This document shows, one piece after another, positions 1 through 9,279 of a DNA stretch of 64,000 nucleotides. Source of the stretch: Blautia sp. MSJ-19 (GTDB taxonomy: Bacteria > Bacillota > Clostridia > Lachnospirales > Lachnospiraceae); the NCBI RefSeq assembly GCF_018918125.1, contig NZ_JAHLQA010000042.1:62001-126000 (forward strand). Reading direction: 5' to 3'. Each line of letters begins with the position of its first letter. The first letter of the stretch is position 1. The notes beneath the pieces are model-generated. The model made no database searches, was not told the origin of the DNA, and was given only the letters and a program-made list of their open reading frames with translations. Position numbers and translations under genes: made by a program.

Positions 1-2
1 AG

Positions 3-1232
3 GCAGAAGAAATCTTGAAATATCTTGAAGAGAGTGGTAAGGTTAATCTGTCAGATGTACAGGATGCTATTGAAATGAAGGAGAGACGAAAACTTTTAGA
101 CAAGCATCCTTATAAAATCACGCAGGGTAAGGATGGTAAGTGGAGAACATACGTTAAGGACAACAGTAAAGAAAGTGGATACAGATTAATTAAGAAATCC
201 ACCAGAGAAAAATTGGATGATGCATTAGTTGAATATTACAAAATAGAAGAAAAAGCTGAGACAGAAAAAGTAGTCACACTTGATAAGATGTACTGGCGGT
301 GGCGAGAAGTACAAGATTGCTTGGTAGTTGACAACACAGTATATAAGTATACTACTGATTACAATAGATTCTTCAAAGATAAAACATTTATGCAAATTCC
401 AATAGAAGAAATTACAACAGATATGTTGAAGCTGTTTTTTCATGATATGATTGTGGATAATGGCTTGAGTAAGGGAGCTTTTAAAAAGGCATATGGATAT
501 ATTGATAACACATTCCAGAAAGCATTTCGAGAAAAAGTAATCCCTGAAAATCCAATGGTATATCTTTTGAGAAAACAATTTTATGGATATTGTGAAGAAA
601 TTGATAAACCATTGTCAAAACAAGTGTATACAGATGAAGAAGTTGAAATGATTACACAATGGCTACATAAACAATATGAAGAAAATCCTTCTTACATACC
701 GCATTATGCTGTGGAGCTTGCGAGTTTAACAGGAATGCGAGTAGGGGAAATTGTAGCTTTGAAGTGGGAAGATATCCATAATGAAAAAGGATACTTTATA
801 ATACAAAGATCAGAAAAGTTTGATAGAATAACAAAAGAATATTTTATTGATAAAACGAAAAATAAAAAGGTAAGAAATTTTCCACTGGATGAAAAAATAA
901 CGGCATTATTTACAAAGGTAAAAAAGGCTGAGTTTGCAAAAGGGTATTTGTGTGAGTGGATTTTCGCCAATGAAGAGGGCAGGATTCATGCTCCGGTTGT
1001 TTCATCTTGCATTAAAAATAAATGCAAACAGTTAAGAATCCCAGACAGAGGAATACATGCATTTAGAAAAACGTTTAATTCCAATATGAGATGTGCAGGG
1101 GTATCAGAAGTAGTTGCTGCTTCGTTATTGGGACATTCACCAGATGTGAATAAGAAGTATTACACATTTGATACGACATCGTTAGAGGATAAAACCAAAA
1201 TCGTGAAAGATGCACATGCTCGTCTTGGGTAA
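3..1232 (+). CDS. Tyrosine recombinase/integrase of an integrative element (5' end outside window)
   Basis: Site-specific recombinase that would integrate and excise a mobile element. The reading frame is already open at the left edge (first full codon at base 3), so the true start probably lies outside the window; a TTG at 15 is only the first possible start inside it. An N-terminal DNA-binding region precedes a core-binding domain and a catalytic domain with the expected residues: Arg in TGMRVGEIVALKW, the box HAFRKTF (His and Arg), LLGHSPD, and the nucleophile Tyr in NKKYYTFD. It is of the Tn916/ICE-like integrase type common in Lachnospiraceae. The codons are more AT-rich than in the genes to the right, in keeping with acquired DNA. 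It points toward a tRNA-Pro 3' end 80 bases downstream, the likely attachment site. The rest of the element would lie left of the window. Confidence 0.9.
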   Translation, partial: AEEILKYLEESGKVNLSDVQDAIEMKERRKLLDKHPYKITQGKDGKWRTYVKDNSKESGYRLIKKSTREKLDDALVEYYKIEEKAETEKVVTLDKMYWRWREVQDCLVVDNTVYKYTTDYNRFFKDKTFMQIPIEEITTDMLKLFFHDMIVDNGLSKGAFKKAYGYIDNTFQKAFREKVIPENPMVYLLRKQFYGYCEEIDKPLSKQVYTDEEVEMITQWLHKQYEENPSYIPHYAVELASLTGMRVGEIVALKWEDIHNEKGYFIIQRSEKFDRITKEYFIDKTKNKKVRNFPLDEKITALFTKVKKAEFAKGYLCEWIFANEEGRIHAPVVSSCIKNKCKQLRIPDRGIHAFRKTFNSNMRCAGVSEVVAASLLGHSPDVNKKYYTFDTTSLEDKTKIVKDAHARLG

Positions 1233-1310
1233 AACTATTACCTTTTATATTACCTTTTTGAAATGATGTGTAGAAAAACCAGTAAAATCAATACATTGTG
1301 GAAACATTTG

Positions 1311-1351
1311 AAGGCCGTGAGGTCGCAGGTTCAAATCCTGTTGCCCCGACT
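1311..1351 (+). other. Putative attachment site: 3' end of a tRNA-Pro gene
   Basis: These bases read as the 3' part of a tRNA: the variable region GAGGTC, a T-arm with stem GCAGG/CCTGT around loop TTCAAAT, then the 3' acceptor strand TGCCCCG and discriminator A. A 3' strand of this kind needs a gene beginning CGGGGCA, which fits tRNA-Pro. No matching 5' acceptor, D-arm or anticodon stem is seen upstream, so this is a fragment and not a working tRNA gene. A tRNA 3' end just after an integrase stop codon is the usual appearance of an att site left by integration. The intact tRNA should lie at the other end of the element, outside the window. Confidence 0.7.
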
Positions 1352-1419
1352 GAGATACTATGTTGCTGTTTATGATATTTACAGTAAATTGATCAGAATA
1401 CATTACAGATCATAGAGTA

Positions 1420-1815
1420 AAGAGATAAATTTGCTCTTGACAAGGAGCAGAGGACATGTTAGTCTTTACTCATCGACAAAATATGCAAAATGCTTTGATG
1501 AGGAATAGTACATGAGGACTGGAGCACAGAGAATTGCCGGGTGGTGTGAGGCAGTGGAAAGAAGTCATGGAACTCGCCTTGGAGCATCTGTCCGAACGTT
1601 GCAGGAGCAGCCAGTAGGCGCAGACGGTATCCACCGTTATATGGAGAGGATATAAGGATTTCGCAGGACATGATAGCACATATAGAATGTATCATAAGGA
1701 AGTTCCGTATCCCATGAGTGTATGAACCGTTCATAAATAAGAGTGGTACCGCGAAGACAGTTGTCTTTCGTCTCTTACAGTAGTCTGTAGAGATGAGAGA
1801 TTTTTTTTTGTCCTG
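1420..1815 (+). promoter_or_regulatory. T-box leader, leucine type, controlling leuA
   Basis: tRNA-sensing transcription attenuator. The near-invariant T-box AGTGGTACCGCG lies at 1742-1753, inside the antiterminator bulge. It is followed by a terminator hairpin (arms near CTCTTACAG and CTGTAGAG, about 1764-1785, and a run of T at 1801-1809). In Stem I the AGTA loop-E motif is at 1507-1510. The matching GAA is at 1570-1572, directly followed by CTC at 1573-1575, a leucine codon in the specifier position. Uncharged tRNA-Leu should stabilise the antiterminator and permit transcription of leuA. The 5' boundary is approximate, and I did not identify a convincing promoter. This accounts for the gene-free stretch between the att site and leuA. 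Confidence 0.88.
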
Positions 1816-1856
1816 AACCGGACGAAGATACTTTTGGAGAAAGTGGAGGAATGATC

Positions 1857-3512
1857 ATGAAAAACGTAACAAAGTACAAAAGACAATATTTTATGCCGCC
1901 AGTGAAATGCATGAAATGGGCAGAGAAAGAATATGTGGACAAAGCACCGATCTGGTGCAGTGTAGACTTGAGAGATGGAAACCAGGCATTGGTCATTCCT
2001 ATGAGTCTGGAACAGAAAATTGAATTTTTCAAACTTCTGGTAGAGATTGGATTTAAAGAAATCGAAGTTGGTTTCCCGGCTGCATCTGAGACAGAATACA
2101 CCTTTATCCGTACACTGATCGAACAGAATCTGATTCCGGATGATGTTACTATTCAGGTTCTGACACAGGCAAGAGAACACATCATCCGCAAAACATTCGA
2201 GGCAGTAAAAGGAGCACCAAAGGCAATCGTTCACGTATACAATTCTACTTCTGTGGCACAGCGTGAACAGGTATTCAAAAAATCCAAAGAAGAGATTCTG
2301 AAAATTGCAGTTGACGGTGCAAGACTTTTGAAAGAACTGGCAGATCAGACAGAGGGAAATTTCCAGTTTGAATACAGCCCGGAGAGTTTTACAGGAACAG
2401 AACCAGAATATGCGCTGGAAGTATGCAATGCAGTTCTTGATGTATGGCAGCCGACTGCAGACAATAAGGCAATTATCAATCTGCCTGTTACAGTACAGCA
2501 TTCTATGCCGCATGTATATGCAAGCCAGATCGAGTATATGTGTGAGAATATGAAATATCGTGAAAACGTGATCGTTTCTCTTCATCCTCATAATGACCGT
2601 GGCTGCGGAGTGGCAGATTCTGAAATGGGACTGCTTGCAGGTGCTGACAGAATTGAGGGAACGCTGTTTGGAAACGGCGAACGTACCGGTAACGTGGATA
2701 TCGTCACACTGGCGATGAATATGTTCTCTCAGGGAGTGGATCCGGAACTGGATTTCTCCAATATGCCACATGTATGTGAAGTATATGAGGAATGCACCGG
2801 AATGAAAGTAGATGAGAGAAGCCCATACAGCGGAGCTCTTGTATTTGCTGCATTTTCCGGTTCTCATCAGGATGCTATTGCCAAAGGTATGCACTGGAGA
2901 GAAGAAAAAGATCCAAGCCGCTGGACTGTTCCGTATCTGCCAATTGACCCGACTGATGTTGGAAGAAACTACGATGCAGATGTTATCCGAATCAACAGTC
3001 AGTCTGGAAAGGGTGGCGTTGGTTATATTCTGGAAACAAAGTATGGTCTGAATCTGCCGCCTAAGATGCGTGAGGCAATGGGATATGCGGCCAAGGCAGT
3101 ATCTGATCACAGCCACAAAGAACTTCATCCGGATGAAATCTTCGGACTGTTCAAAGCTACCTTTGAAAACGTTGTGGAACCGTACAGCATCAATGAAGTG
3201 CATTTCCAGCAGAAAGACGGTGGTATTACCACACAGGTAACTTCTACATTTAACGGAAAGACGATCACTACAGAAGCAACCGGAAACGGTCGTCTGGATG
3301 CAGTCAGCAATGCACTGAAGAAAGCATATGAGATGAAGTTTACTCTGGTGACTTATCAGGAGCATGCACTGGAAAAGAGTACAAGTTCCAAAGCTATTGC
3401 TTATGTAGGAATCCAGAAACCGGACGGAACACTTTCCTGGGGAGCTGGTGTGGATCCGGATATCATCCGTGCATCCATTGATGCGCTGGTAACTGCCATC
3501 AATAATCGTTAA
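1857..3512 (+). CDS. leuA: 2-isopropylmalate synthase
   Basis: First committed enzyme of leucine synthesis: condenses 2-ketoisovalerate and acetyl-CoA to 2-isopropylmalate. The protein (551 residues from this start) is the longer type-2 LeuA form. The HMGL-like TIM barrel opens with WCSVDLRDGNQAL, which carries the metal-binding Arg-Asp, and contains SLHPHNDRGCG with the metal-binding His pair. The C-terminal regulatory domain follows from about residue 430. An in-frame ATG six bases upstream (1851) sits only two bases from GGAGG (1844-1848), whereas 1857 has normal spacing, so I chose 1857. Control by the leucine T-box agrees with the call. It appears monocistronic, with a strong terminator right after the stop. 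Confidence 0.95.
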   Translation: MKNVTKYKRQYFMPPVKCMKWAEKEYVDKAPIWCSVDLRDGNQALVIPMSLEQKIEFFKLLVEIGFKEIEVGFPAASETEYTFIRTLIEQNLIPDDVTIQVLTQAREHIIRKTFEAVKGAPKAIVHVYNSTSVAQREQVFKKSKEEILKIAVDGARLLKELADQTEGNFQFEYSPESFTGTEPEYALEVCNAVLDVWQPTADNKAIINLPVTVQHSMPHVYASQIEYMCENMKYRENVIVSLHPHNDRGCGVADSEMGLLAGADRIEGTLFGNGERTGNVDIVTLAMNMFSQGVDPELDFSNMPHVCEVYEECTGMKVDERSPYSGALVFAAFSGSHQDAIAKGMHWREEKDPSRWTVPYLPIDPTDVGRNYDADVIRINSQSGKGGVGYILETKYGLNLPPKMREAMGYAAKAVSDHSHKELHPDEIFGLFKATFENVVEPYSINEVHFQQKDGGITTQVTSTFNGKTITTEATGNGRLDAVSNALKKAYEMKFTLVTYQEHALEKSTSSKAIAYVGIQKPDGTLSWGAGVDPDIIRASIDALVTAINNR

Positions 3513-3525
3513 ATTAATAAAAATT

Positions 3526-3581
3526 GCCCTTTTCTTTTCAACAGTTACTGAAAAAACTGTTGGTATGAAAGGGGCTTTTTT
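3526..3581 (+). terminator. Rho-independent terminator after leuA
   Basis: A long hairpin has outer arms GCCCTTTTC and ATGAAAGGGGC and inner arms AACAGTT and AACTGTT. It ends in a run of six T. Confidence 0.85.
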
Positions 3582-3700
3582 ATGCATCTTTCACAGAAAA
3601 ATTTGACGCTATGGAAAAATGAAAAAAATTCTGCTAAAATTAAATAACGTGTGTCTATACATATATGAGTTATTGATGAGAGAAAGGAATCGGTACACAG

Positions 3701-4519
3701 ATGCTAAAGATTAAAAGCTATGTGAAAGTAAAAAGCATTGCAGAAGCATATGAACTGAATCAGAAAAAAACAGCACTTGTTCTTGGTGGAATGGTATGGC
3801 TGAAGATGGGAAACAGAAATATCTCCACAGCAATTGATCTTTCAGGCCTGGGGCTGGATACGGTGCAGGAGCTGGATGATGAATTTGTGATTGGCTGTAT
3901 GACGCCGTTAAGAGAGCTTGAAATACATAAAAATTTGAATACATATACGCAGGGAGCGATCAGAGAGAGCATTCGTCATATTGTCGGCGTGCAGTTTCGA
4001 AACTGTGCAACTGTTGGCGGAAGTATCTGGGGACGCTATGGATTTTCAGATGTTCTGACCATGTTTCTTGCCATGGATACATGGGTGGAACTGTATGATG
4101 CGGGGCGTATTCCACTGACTGAATTTGTGAATCGCAAAAAAGACAATGATATTCTGGTAAATATCATTGTCAAAAAAAAGCCGCTGTCTGTCTGTTATAT
4201 GAGCCAGAGAAACTCAAAAACAGATTTTCCGGTACTGACCTGTGCGGCATCTCTGATCGGGGAAGAAGTAAGAACCGTGATCGGAGCAAGACCGGGGCGA
4301 GCTATGGTAGTAGAAGATAAACAGCAGTTTTTAAAAGACTTCAGAAATATGACAGATGAACAGAGAACAGAGGCAATCGAAAAATTTGCGGTGTATGCGG
4401 CAGAGAACGTAAATACTGCGGGTAATATGAGAGCATCTGAAGAATACAGAACACTTCTGGTGAAGGTACTGACGAAAAGAGCATGGGAAGCAGTAGGAGG
4501 AATGAAGGATGAATATTAG
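3701..4519 (+). CDS. Molybdenum hydroxylase, FAD-binding subunit (xanthine dehydrogenase family)
   Basis: FAD-carrying subunit that would pass electrons from the iron-sulfur subunit to an acceptor. At 272 residues it matches the CoxM/XdhB fold. A glycine-rich FAD loop lies in VLGGMVWLKMG near residue 30, and a second FAD contact lies in the conserved NCATVGGSIWGR near residue 105. It overlaps the next gene by 11 bases and opens a three-subunit operon with the 2Fe-2S and molybdenum subunits. The substrate is unknown. The family includes xanthine, nicotinate and aldehyde hydroxylases, and this set is separate from the purine locus at 37-49 kb. The RBS AAAGGA lies about 12 bases from the ATG, somewhat far. 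Confidence 0.85.
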   Translation: MLKIKSYVKVKSIAEAYELNQKKTALVLGGMVWLKMGNRNISTAIDLSGLGLDTVQELDDEFVIGCMTPLRELEIHKNLNTYTQGAIRESIRHIVGVQFRNCATVGGSIWGRYGFSDVLTMFLAMDTWVELYDAGRIPLTEFVNRKKDNDILVNIIVKKKPLSVCYMSQRNSKTDFPVLTCAASLIGEEVRTVIGARPGRAMVVEDKQQFLKDFRNMTDEQRTEAIEKFAVYAAENVNTAGNMRASEEYRTLLVKVLTKRAWEAVGGMKDEY

Positions 4520-4976
4520 TTTCTGGCTGAATGGTGTTCGCAGACAGGAAGAGATCGAACCGGGACTACTCCTGATCGATTTTCTGAGAGAGAAGGGCTG
4601 CTTCAGTGTAAAACGAGGCTGTGAGACTGCAAACTGTGGACTTTGTACAGTATTGGTAGATGACAGACCGATTCTTTCCTGTTCTACACTGGCTGTCAGA
4701 ATCGACGGCAAAAAAGTAGTCACTATGGAAGGGATGCAGGAGGAAGCGAAGGAATTTGGAACTTTTCTGGCAAATGAAGGGGCAGAGCAGTGTGGGTTCT
4801 GTAATCCGGGATTTATTATGAATGTATTTGCCATGCTTCGTGAGATCAAAGAGCCGACAGAAGCACAGATCAAAGAATATCTTGCAGGAAATTTATGCAG
4901 ATGTTCCGGATTTGTTTCTCAGACTGCAAGTATCCTGAAGTTTTTAGAATATAAAAAAGCACAGGAGGAAGCATAA
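4509..4976 (+). CDS. Molybdenum hydroxylase, 2Fe-2S subunit
   Basis: Small electron-transfer subunit (155 residues) with two [2Fe-2S] domains. The plant-type ferredoxin cluster uses the cysteines of CETANCGLC plus the later SCSTL. The C-terminal helical cluster uses CGFCNPGF and CRCSGF. It begins inside the end of the FAD-subunit gene and ends two bases before the molybdenum-subunit gene, so the three are translationally coupled. It is the usual CoxS/XdhC length. Electrons would run from the molybdenum centre through both clusters to FAD. Confidence 0.92.
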   Translation: MNISFWLNGVRRQEEIEPGLLLIDFLREKGCFSVKRGCETANCGLCTVLVDDRPILSCSTLAVRIDGKKVVTMEGMQEEAKEFGTFLANEGAEQCGFCNPGFIMNVFAMLREIKEPTEAQIKEYLAGNLCRCSGFVSQTASILKFLEYKKAQEEA

Positions 4977-4978
4977 AG

Positions 4979-7297
4979 ATGAAATATGTAAATCAACCTG
5001 TACAGAAAACAGATGCGATGGCACTGGTGACCGGCAAACCTGTTTATACAGATGATCTGGCACCGAAGGACTGCCTGATCGTCAAGATTTTGAGGAGTCC
5101 GCATGCCAATGCATGGGTAGAGGAGATCAAGACCGAAAATGCCATGAAAGTTGCGGGGATAGCCTGTATTCTTACCTATAAAGATGTCCCGCAGAAACGT
5201 TTTACACTGGCAGGACAGACAGCCCCGGAAATGAGCCCGGATGACAGACTGATCATTGACCGCCATGTTCGTTTTGTCGGAGATACGGTTGCGATCGTAG
5301 CGGGCGAGACAGAGGCTGCGGTAGATCTGGCACTTAAAAGAATCAAAGTTCAGTATCGAGTGGAGACACCGGTTCTGGATATGCATCAGGCAAAAGATAA
5401 TTCTGTTGTGATCCATCCGGAAGAGGACTGGAAACTCAAAATCCCGCTCGGCGGAGACAACAAGAGAAATTTATGTGCAAACGCACTGGAGGAGCAGGGA
5501 GATGTAGACAAAGTTCTCCGTGAATGTAAATATACGGTAGAGCATACTTACCATACCAAGGCGAACCAGCAGACCATGATGGAGACTTTCCGCACAGCGT
5601 GTTATATGGACCATTTTGGAAGACTGATCGTGCTTTCGTCTACTCAGATTCCATTCCATGTGAGAAGAATTGTCGGAAGGGCTTTGGATATTCCGGCATC
5701 TAAAGTGAGAGTCATCAAACCAAGGATTGGTGGAGGATTTGGAGCAAAACAGACCTCTGTCAGTGAAATTTATCCGGCAATCGTGACATGGAAGACAGGA
5801 CGCCCGTCCAAATTGATCTTTTCAAGATATGAATCTATGATCTGCTCTTCGCCGCGTCATGAGATGGAGATTACAGTGCGTGCCGGTGCGGACGAAAATG
5901 GTATCATCAAAGCGATTGATGTATATACGCTTTCCAATACAGGGGCTTATGGTGAGCACAGTTCCACAACGGTGGGGCTGAGCGGACACAAATCAATTGC
6001 GCTTTACAGGCATACAGAAGCCTATCGTTTTGCCTTTGATGTTGTCTATACGAATGTGCAGGCGGCAGGAGCTTACCGTGGTTATGGGGCGACACAGGGA
6101 ATTTTTGCAGTGGAGTCTGCAGTAAATGAACTGGCACACAAGATGGGAATGGATCCGGTAAAAGTAAAAGAGCTGAATATGCCAGTTGAAGGTGGTCCGC
6201 TTCCGGGATATCATGATGTTCCTTATGCACAGAGTTGCTCAATGGACCGTTGCATGGCGAGAGCAAAAGAAATGTTTCATTGGGATTCCAGATATCCGTT
6301 TAGGGATATGGGCAATGGCAAAGTGCGCGGAGTCGGTGTGGCAATGGCGATGCAGGGATCTTCTATTGCCGGAGTAGATGTTGGAGGCGCAGACATCAAG
6401 GTGAATGAGGATGGTTCCTATACGCTGGCACTTGGCTGTACAGATATGGGAACCGGATGTGATACGGTTATGGCACAGATTGCGGCAGACTGTCTGGAAA
6501 CCCCGATGGAAAATATTGTCGTGTTCAGCGTAGATACAGATATTTCTCCATACGATTCCGGATCTTATGCGTCTGCAACGACTTATACAACCGGTATGGC
6601 AGTTATGAAGGCCTGCCAGGAGCTGCGAAAGAACATCTGCGAGTTTGGTGCGGAAATGCTGGAAACAGAAGTGGATAAAGTTGCTTTTGACGGTACTTAC
6701 GTGTTTGTAGAAGATGCGGAAGAGAAAAAGGTTTCACTTGAAGCGATTGCTCTAAAGAGTACCTTTTTCAACAACAGAGAGCTTCAGGTTGTAAAGCAGC
6801 ATTCTTCTCCGCTCTCTCCACCGCCGTTTATGGTTGGCATGGCAGAGGTTGAGGTGGATACAGAGACCGGTGGCATAGAATTGACAGATTATGTGGCGGT
6901 AGTTGACTGTGGAACACCGATCAACCCAAATCTTGCCCGGGTACAGACGGAAGGTGGGATCGCACAGGGTGTGGGAATGGCACTTTTTGAAGATGTTCAG
7001 TATACGGACAAGGGAAAAATCCGCAACAATTCTTTTATGCAGTACAAGATTCCAACCAGAGAAGATATCGGGAACATTCGTGTTGACTTTGAATGCAGCT
7101 ATGAAGAGAGTGGTCCGTTTGGAGCAAAGTCTATCGGGGAGTTGGTAATCGATACACCGTGTCCGGCAATCGCAGAGGCAGTTTATAACGCAACTGGTGT
7201 ACGCATAAGAGAACTTCCGATCACTCCGGAAAAAGTTGCAATGGGAATTCTGAAAAATCAGATGAAAGAGAAGAAGCAGGAGAAAGAGAACGGATGA
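4979..7297 (+). CDS. Molybdenum hydroxylase, molybdopterin-binding catalytic subunit
   Basis: Catalytic subunit (772 residues) of a xanthine dehydrogenase/aldehyde oxidase family hydroxylase. Visible motifs are GGGFGAKQ (cofactor loop), GAYRGYGATQ (with the Arg that contacts purine in xanthine dehydrogenases) and the C-terminal GAKSIGELV carrying the catalytic Glu. The residue matching the substrate-binding Glu of xanthine dehydrogenase (the E in GFGGKE) is Gln here, so a non-purine or differently oriented substrate is possible. The gene overlaps the next membrane-protein gene by four bases (ATGA). Substrate cannot be fixed from sequence; calling it simply xdhA would overstate the evidence. 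Confidence 0.88.
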   Translation: MKYVNQPVQKTDAMALVTGKPVYTDDLAPKDCLIVKILRSPHANAWVEEIKTENAMKVAGIACILTYKDVPQKRFTLAGQTAPEMSPDDRLIIDRHVRFVGDTVAIVAGETEAAVDLALKRIKVQYRVETPVLDMHQAKDNSVVIHPEEDWKLKIPLGGDNKRNLCANALEEQGDVDKVLRECKYTVEHTYHTKANQQTMMETFRTACYMDHFGRLIVLSSTQIPFHVRRIVGRALDIPASKVRVIKPRIGGGFGAKQTSVSEIYPAIVTWKTGRPSKLIFSRYESMICSSPRHEMEITVRAGADENGIIKAIDVYTLSNTGAYGEHSSTTVGLSGHKSIALYRHTEAYRFAFDVVYTNVQAAGAYRGYGATQGIFAVESAVNELAHKMGMDPVKVKELNMPVEGGPLPGYHDVPYAQSCSMDRCMARAKEMFHWDSRYPFRDMGNGKVRGVGVAMAMQGSSIAGVDVGGADIKVNEDGSYTLALGCTDMGTGCDTVMAQIAADCLETPMENIVVFSVDTDISPYDSGSYASATTYTTGMAVMKACQELRKNICEFGAEMLETEVDKVAFDGTYVFVEDAEEKKVSLEAIALKSTFFNNRELQVVKQHSSPLSPPPFMVGMAEVEVDTETGGIELTDYVAVVDCGTPINPNLARVQTEGGIAQGVGMALFEDVQYTDKGKIRNNSFMQYKIPTREDIGNIRVDFECSYEESGPFGAKSIGELVIDTPCPAIAEAVYNATGVRIRELPITPEKVAMGILKNQMKEKKQEKENG

Positions 7298-8355
7298 AAG
7301 AGCTGATTCTTGCCTGTGCAGGCTTTGTGATAGAGGGCGTAGTCTTTTATGCGGCTGGCAGTGTGGTATCCAGAATCCTGAAGTTGAAAGCAGACAGAAC
7401 ACTGACGTTTATTGTTGGTTATCTTGCATATTTTTCAGTATTTGAGTTGATGATCGTTCCAATGACGCTCAAGTGGGTATCTCTTACGACAGCTGGCCGC
7501 ATCTGGGCAGTGCTTATGGTACTTTGTGTAATGGCAGCATTCTTTCTGGGCAAAAAGAACGAAAAAGACAAATGGAGATCGAATTTACAGAAAGTATGGG
7601 AAAATCATTCGATCATGCTGGCTGTAGCGGGGATTGCAATTGTGGTACAATGCCTGATCGTGATCTTTTATCAGGATACGACACTGGATGCTACTTATTA
7701 TGTAGGGAATGTCAGTACCTCTGTATATACAGATACACTTGCCAGATATAATCCGTATAACGGGGTGATCCTGAAAAAATTTAAGGCCAGATATATCTTT
7801 TCAGCATATCCGATGAACAATGCTGTATGGTGCCGGCTTCTGGGAATCCATCCACTTGTACAGACAAAAACAGTTATGTCCTGTATCAATGTTATTACTG
7901 CTAATCTGATTATCTATCAGATCGGCAAAAAAATGTTTGAGGATGATCGCAAAAAAGCAGATCTGATGGTTGTGTTCGTGTGCATCATGCAGCTTTTCAG
8001 TGGAACGATCTATTCAGCGGGAACCTTCTTCTTTACAAGGAGTTATGAGGGAAAAACCCTGCTTGCGAACATTGCGATTCCAATGGTGCTTTTATGTGCA
8101 CTGTGGTTGCTTAGAGAAAAGACATCTCGAAATGTGTGGGCAGTGTTATTTCTGACTGCAGTCAGTGCATTGACTTTTTCCGGTTCAGCGATTATTTTTC
8201 CGGTAGCGATCGCAGCCGGAATGATTCCGGTCGTGCTTTGGAATCGGAAATTTTCGGGATTGTTTTACTGTGGACTCTGCATGCTTCCTTCTGTGGCATA
8301 CGCAATCGTATTTTTTGCTACAAAGCTGAAGTGGCTGACGCTGGCGGCATCATAG
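7294..8355 (+). CDS. Polytopic membrane protein, first part (DUF6077-like), coupled to the hydroxylase operon
   Basis: A 353-residue membrane protein with about nine hydrophobic segments. It resembles a large family of uncharacterised multi-pass proteins in Lachnospiraceae (DUF6077, by recollection) whose layout recalls lipid-linked sugar glycosyltransferases. The start ATG overlaps the stop of the molybdenum subunit (ATGA), so the two are translated together. The protein ends abruptly after a membrane segment (KLKWLTLAAS). The next gene, 16 bases on in another frame, looks like the missing second half. This is either a natural split gene or a frameshift. Its link to the hydroxylase is positional only. 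Confidence 0.6.
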   Translation: MKELILACAGFVIEGVVFYAAGSVVSRILKLKADRTLTFIVGYLAYFSVFELMIVPMTLKWVSLTTAGRIWAVLMVLCVMAAFFLGKKNEKDKWRSNLQKVWENHSIMLAVAGIAIVVQCLIVIFYQDTTLDATYYVGNVSTSVYTDTLARYNPYNGVILKKFKARYIFSAYPMNNAVWCRLLGIHPLVQTKTVMSCINVITANLIIYQIGKKMFEDDRKKADLMVVFVCIMQLFSGTIYSAGTFFFTRSYEGKTLLANIAIPMVLLCALWLLREKTSRNVWAVLFLTAVSALTFSGSAIIFPVAIAAGMIPVVLWNRKFSGLFYCGLCMLPSVAYAIVFFATKLKWLTLAAS

Positions 8356-8371
8356 AAGGGCAGGTGAGAGA

Positions 8372-9211
8372 ATGGCAGGAGTAACACTGAAAGAACTTGG
8401 ATTGCAGTTTGTAAAGGTATGCATGGAAACCTACTGGGGATCCTGCTGGTATCCGCTGTTGTTTCTGATCGGAGTGCTCTGTACACTGATCTGGGGACGC
8501 AAAAAGAATGCAATGGTATTTATTGGTTATACGGCATTTCTTGCATTGACGGTGTACAATCCGATCGTTGTAAAATATATACTTTCCAGAGTGAAATTTG
8601 AAACAGAATATTACCGTTTTTTCTGGATTCTTCCGGTGATTCCGGCAGTTGCATATTATGCGGTCCGACTGGTATCTGCACCTGGGAAAAAGTGGCTGAA
8701 GTTTTTTATGGCATTGCTTGTGACAGCGGCATTAGTCGTGCTGGGAAATCCTTTGCAGGGTGTCATTACAGACTTTGCACGGGCAGAAAATATTTACAAG
8801 ATTCCAAATGATCTCAGAGCGGTCTGTGATGTGATTCATCAGAATCAGGAGGGGACTCTTCCACATGTGGTGTTTGAGAGCAGCCTGAACAATGTGGTAC
8901 GCCAGTATGATGCAGGAATCCGTCCGGTCATTAACCGGAATGTCAGTATCTACAGGGCAGGCAGTACAGTGGCGGGAAAGTTCAAAGAAGACAGCAATTA
9001 TTATAAAATTCAGAAAGCACTGCTGGATGTGATCGATTATCATATGTACGAGGAACCGGACAAATTCCGCAGAGCACTGCGGAGTACAACGACAGAATTT
9101 GTAGTAACATCCACAGATGCCGGGAATTATGAATTTCTGGTAAATGCAGGGTGTGTGTTGATCGCACAGACGGAATCACATTATGTGTACCGGGTAGAAC
9201 TGGGAGAATAG
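8372..9211 (+). CDS. Membrane protein, second part, with C-terminal extracytoplasmic domain
   Basis: 279 residues: about four membrane segments in the first 130 residues, then a soluble domain of about 150 residues containing IRPVINRNVSIYR. Large multi-pass envelope proteins often end this way. It begins 16 bases after the stop of the preceding membrane gene, with AGGTGA four bases from the ATG. It is read most simply as the second half of a protein split between 8336 and 8372. The function is unknown. A terminator follows directly. Confidence 0.55.
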   Translation: MAGVTLKELGLQFVKVCMETYWGSCWYPLLFLIGVLCTLIWGRKKNAMVFIGYTAFLALTVYNPIVVKYILSRVKFETEYYRFFWILPVIPAVAYYAVRLVSAPGKKWLKFFMALLVTAALVVLGNPLQGVITDFARAENIYKIPNDLRAVCDVIHQNQEGTLPHVVFESSLNNVVRQYDAGIRPVINRNVSIYRAGSTVAGKFKEDSNYYKIQKALLDVIDYHMYEEPDKFRRALRSTTTEFVVTSTDAGNYEFLVNAGCVLIAQTESHYVYRVELGE

Positions 9212-9243
9212 AGAGAAAACCGCTGGTTTTCTCTCTCGTATTT
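9211..9243 (+). terminator. Rho-independent terminator of the 3.7-9.2 kb operon
   Basis: Perfect 11-bp stem GAGAGAAAACC/GGTTTTCTCTC with a GCT loop, followed by a T-rich tract. It begins at the last base of the preceding stop codon. Confidence 0.8.
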
Positions 9244-9279
9244 TGGATATAGATGTAATTGTCTATACAAAATAAAAAC

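Noticed and set aside
1311-1351. A working tRNA-Pro gene
   Set aside because: Only the T-arm and 3' acceptor strand are present; the 5' half is missing.
1731-3587. 618-residue open frame on the minus strand across leuA
   Set aside because: It is antisense to a clear leuA, is Cys/Phe/His-rich, has no recognisable domain, and begins and ends in the leuA control regions.
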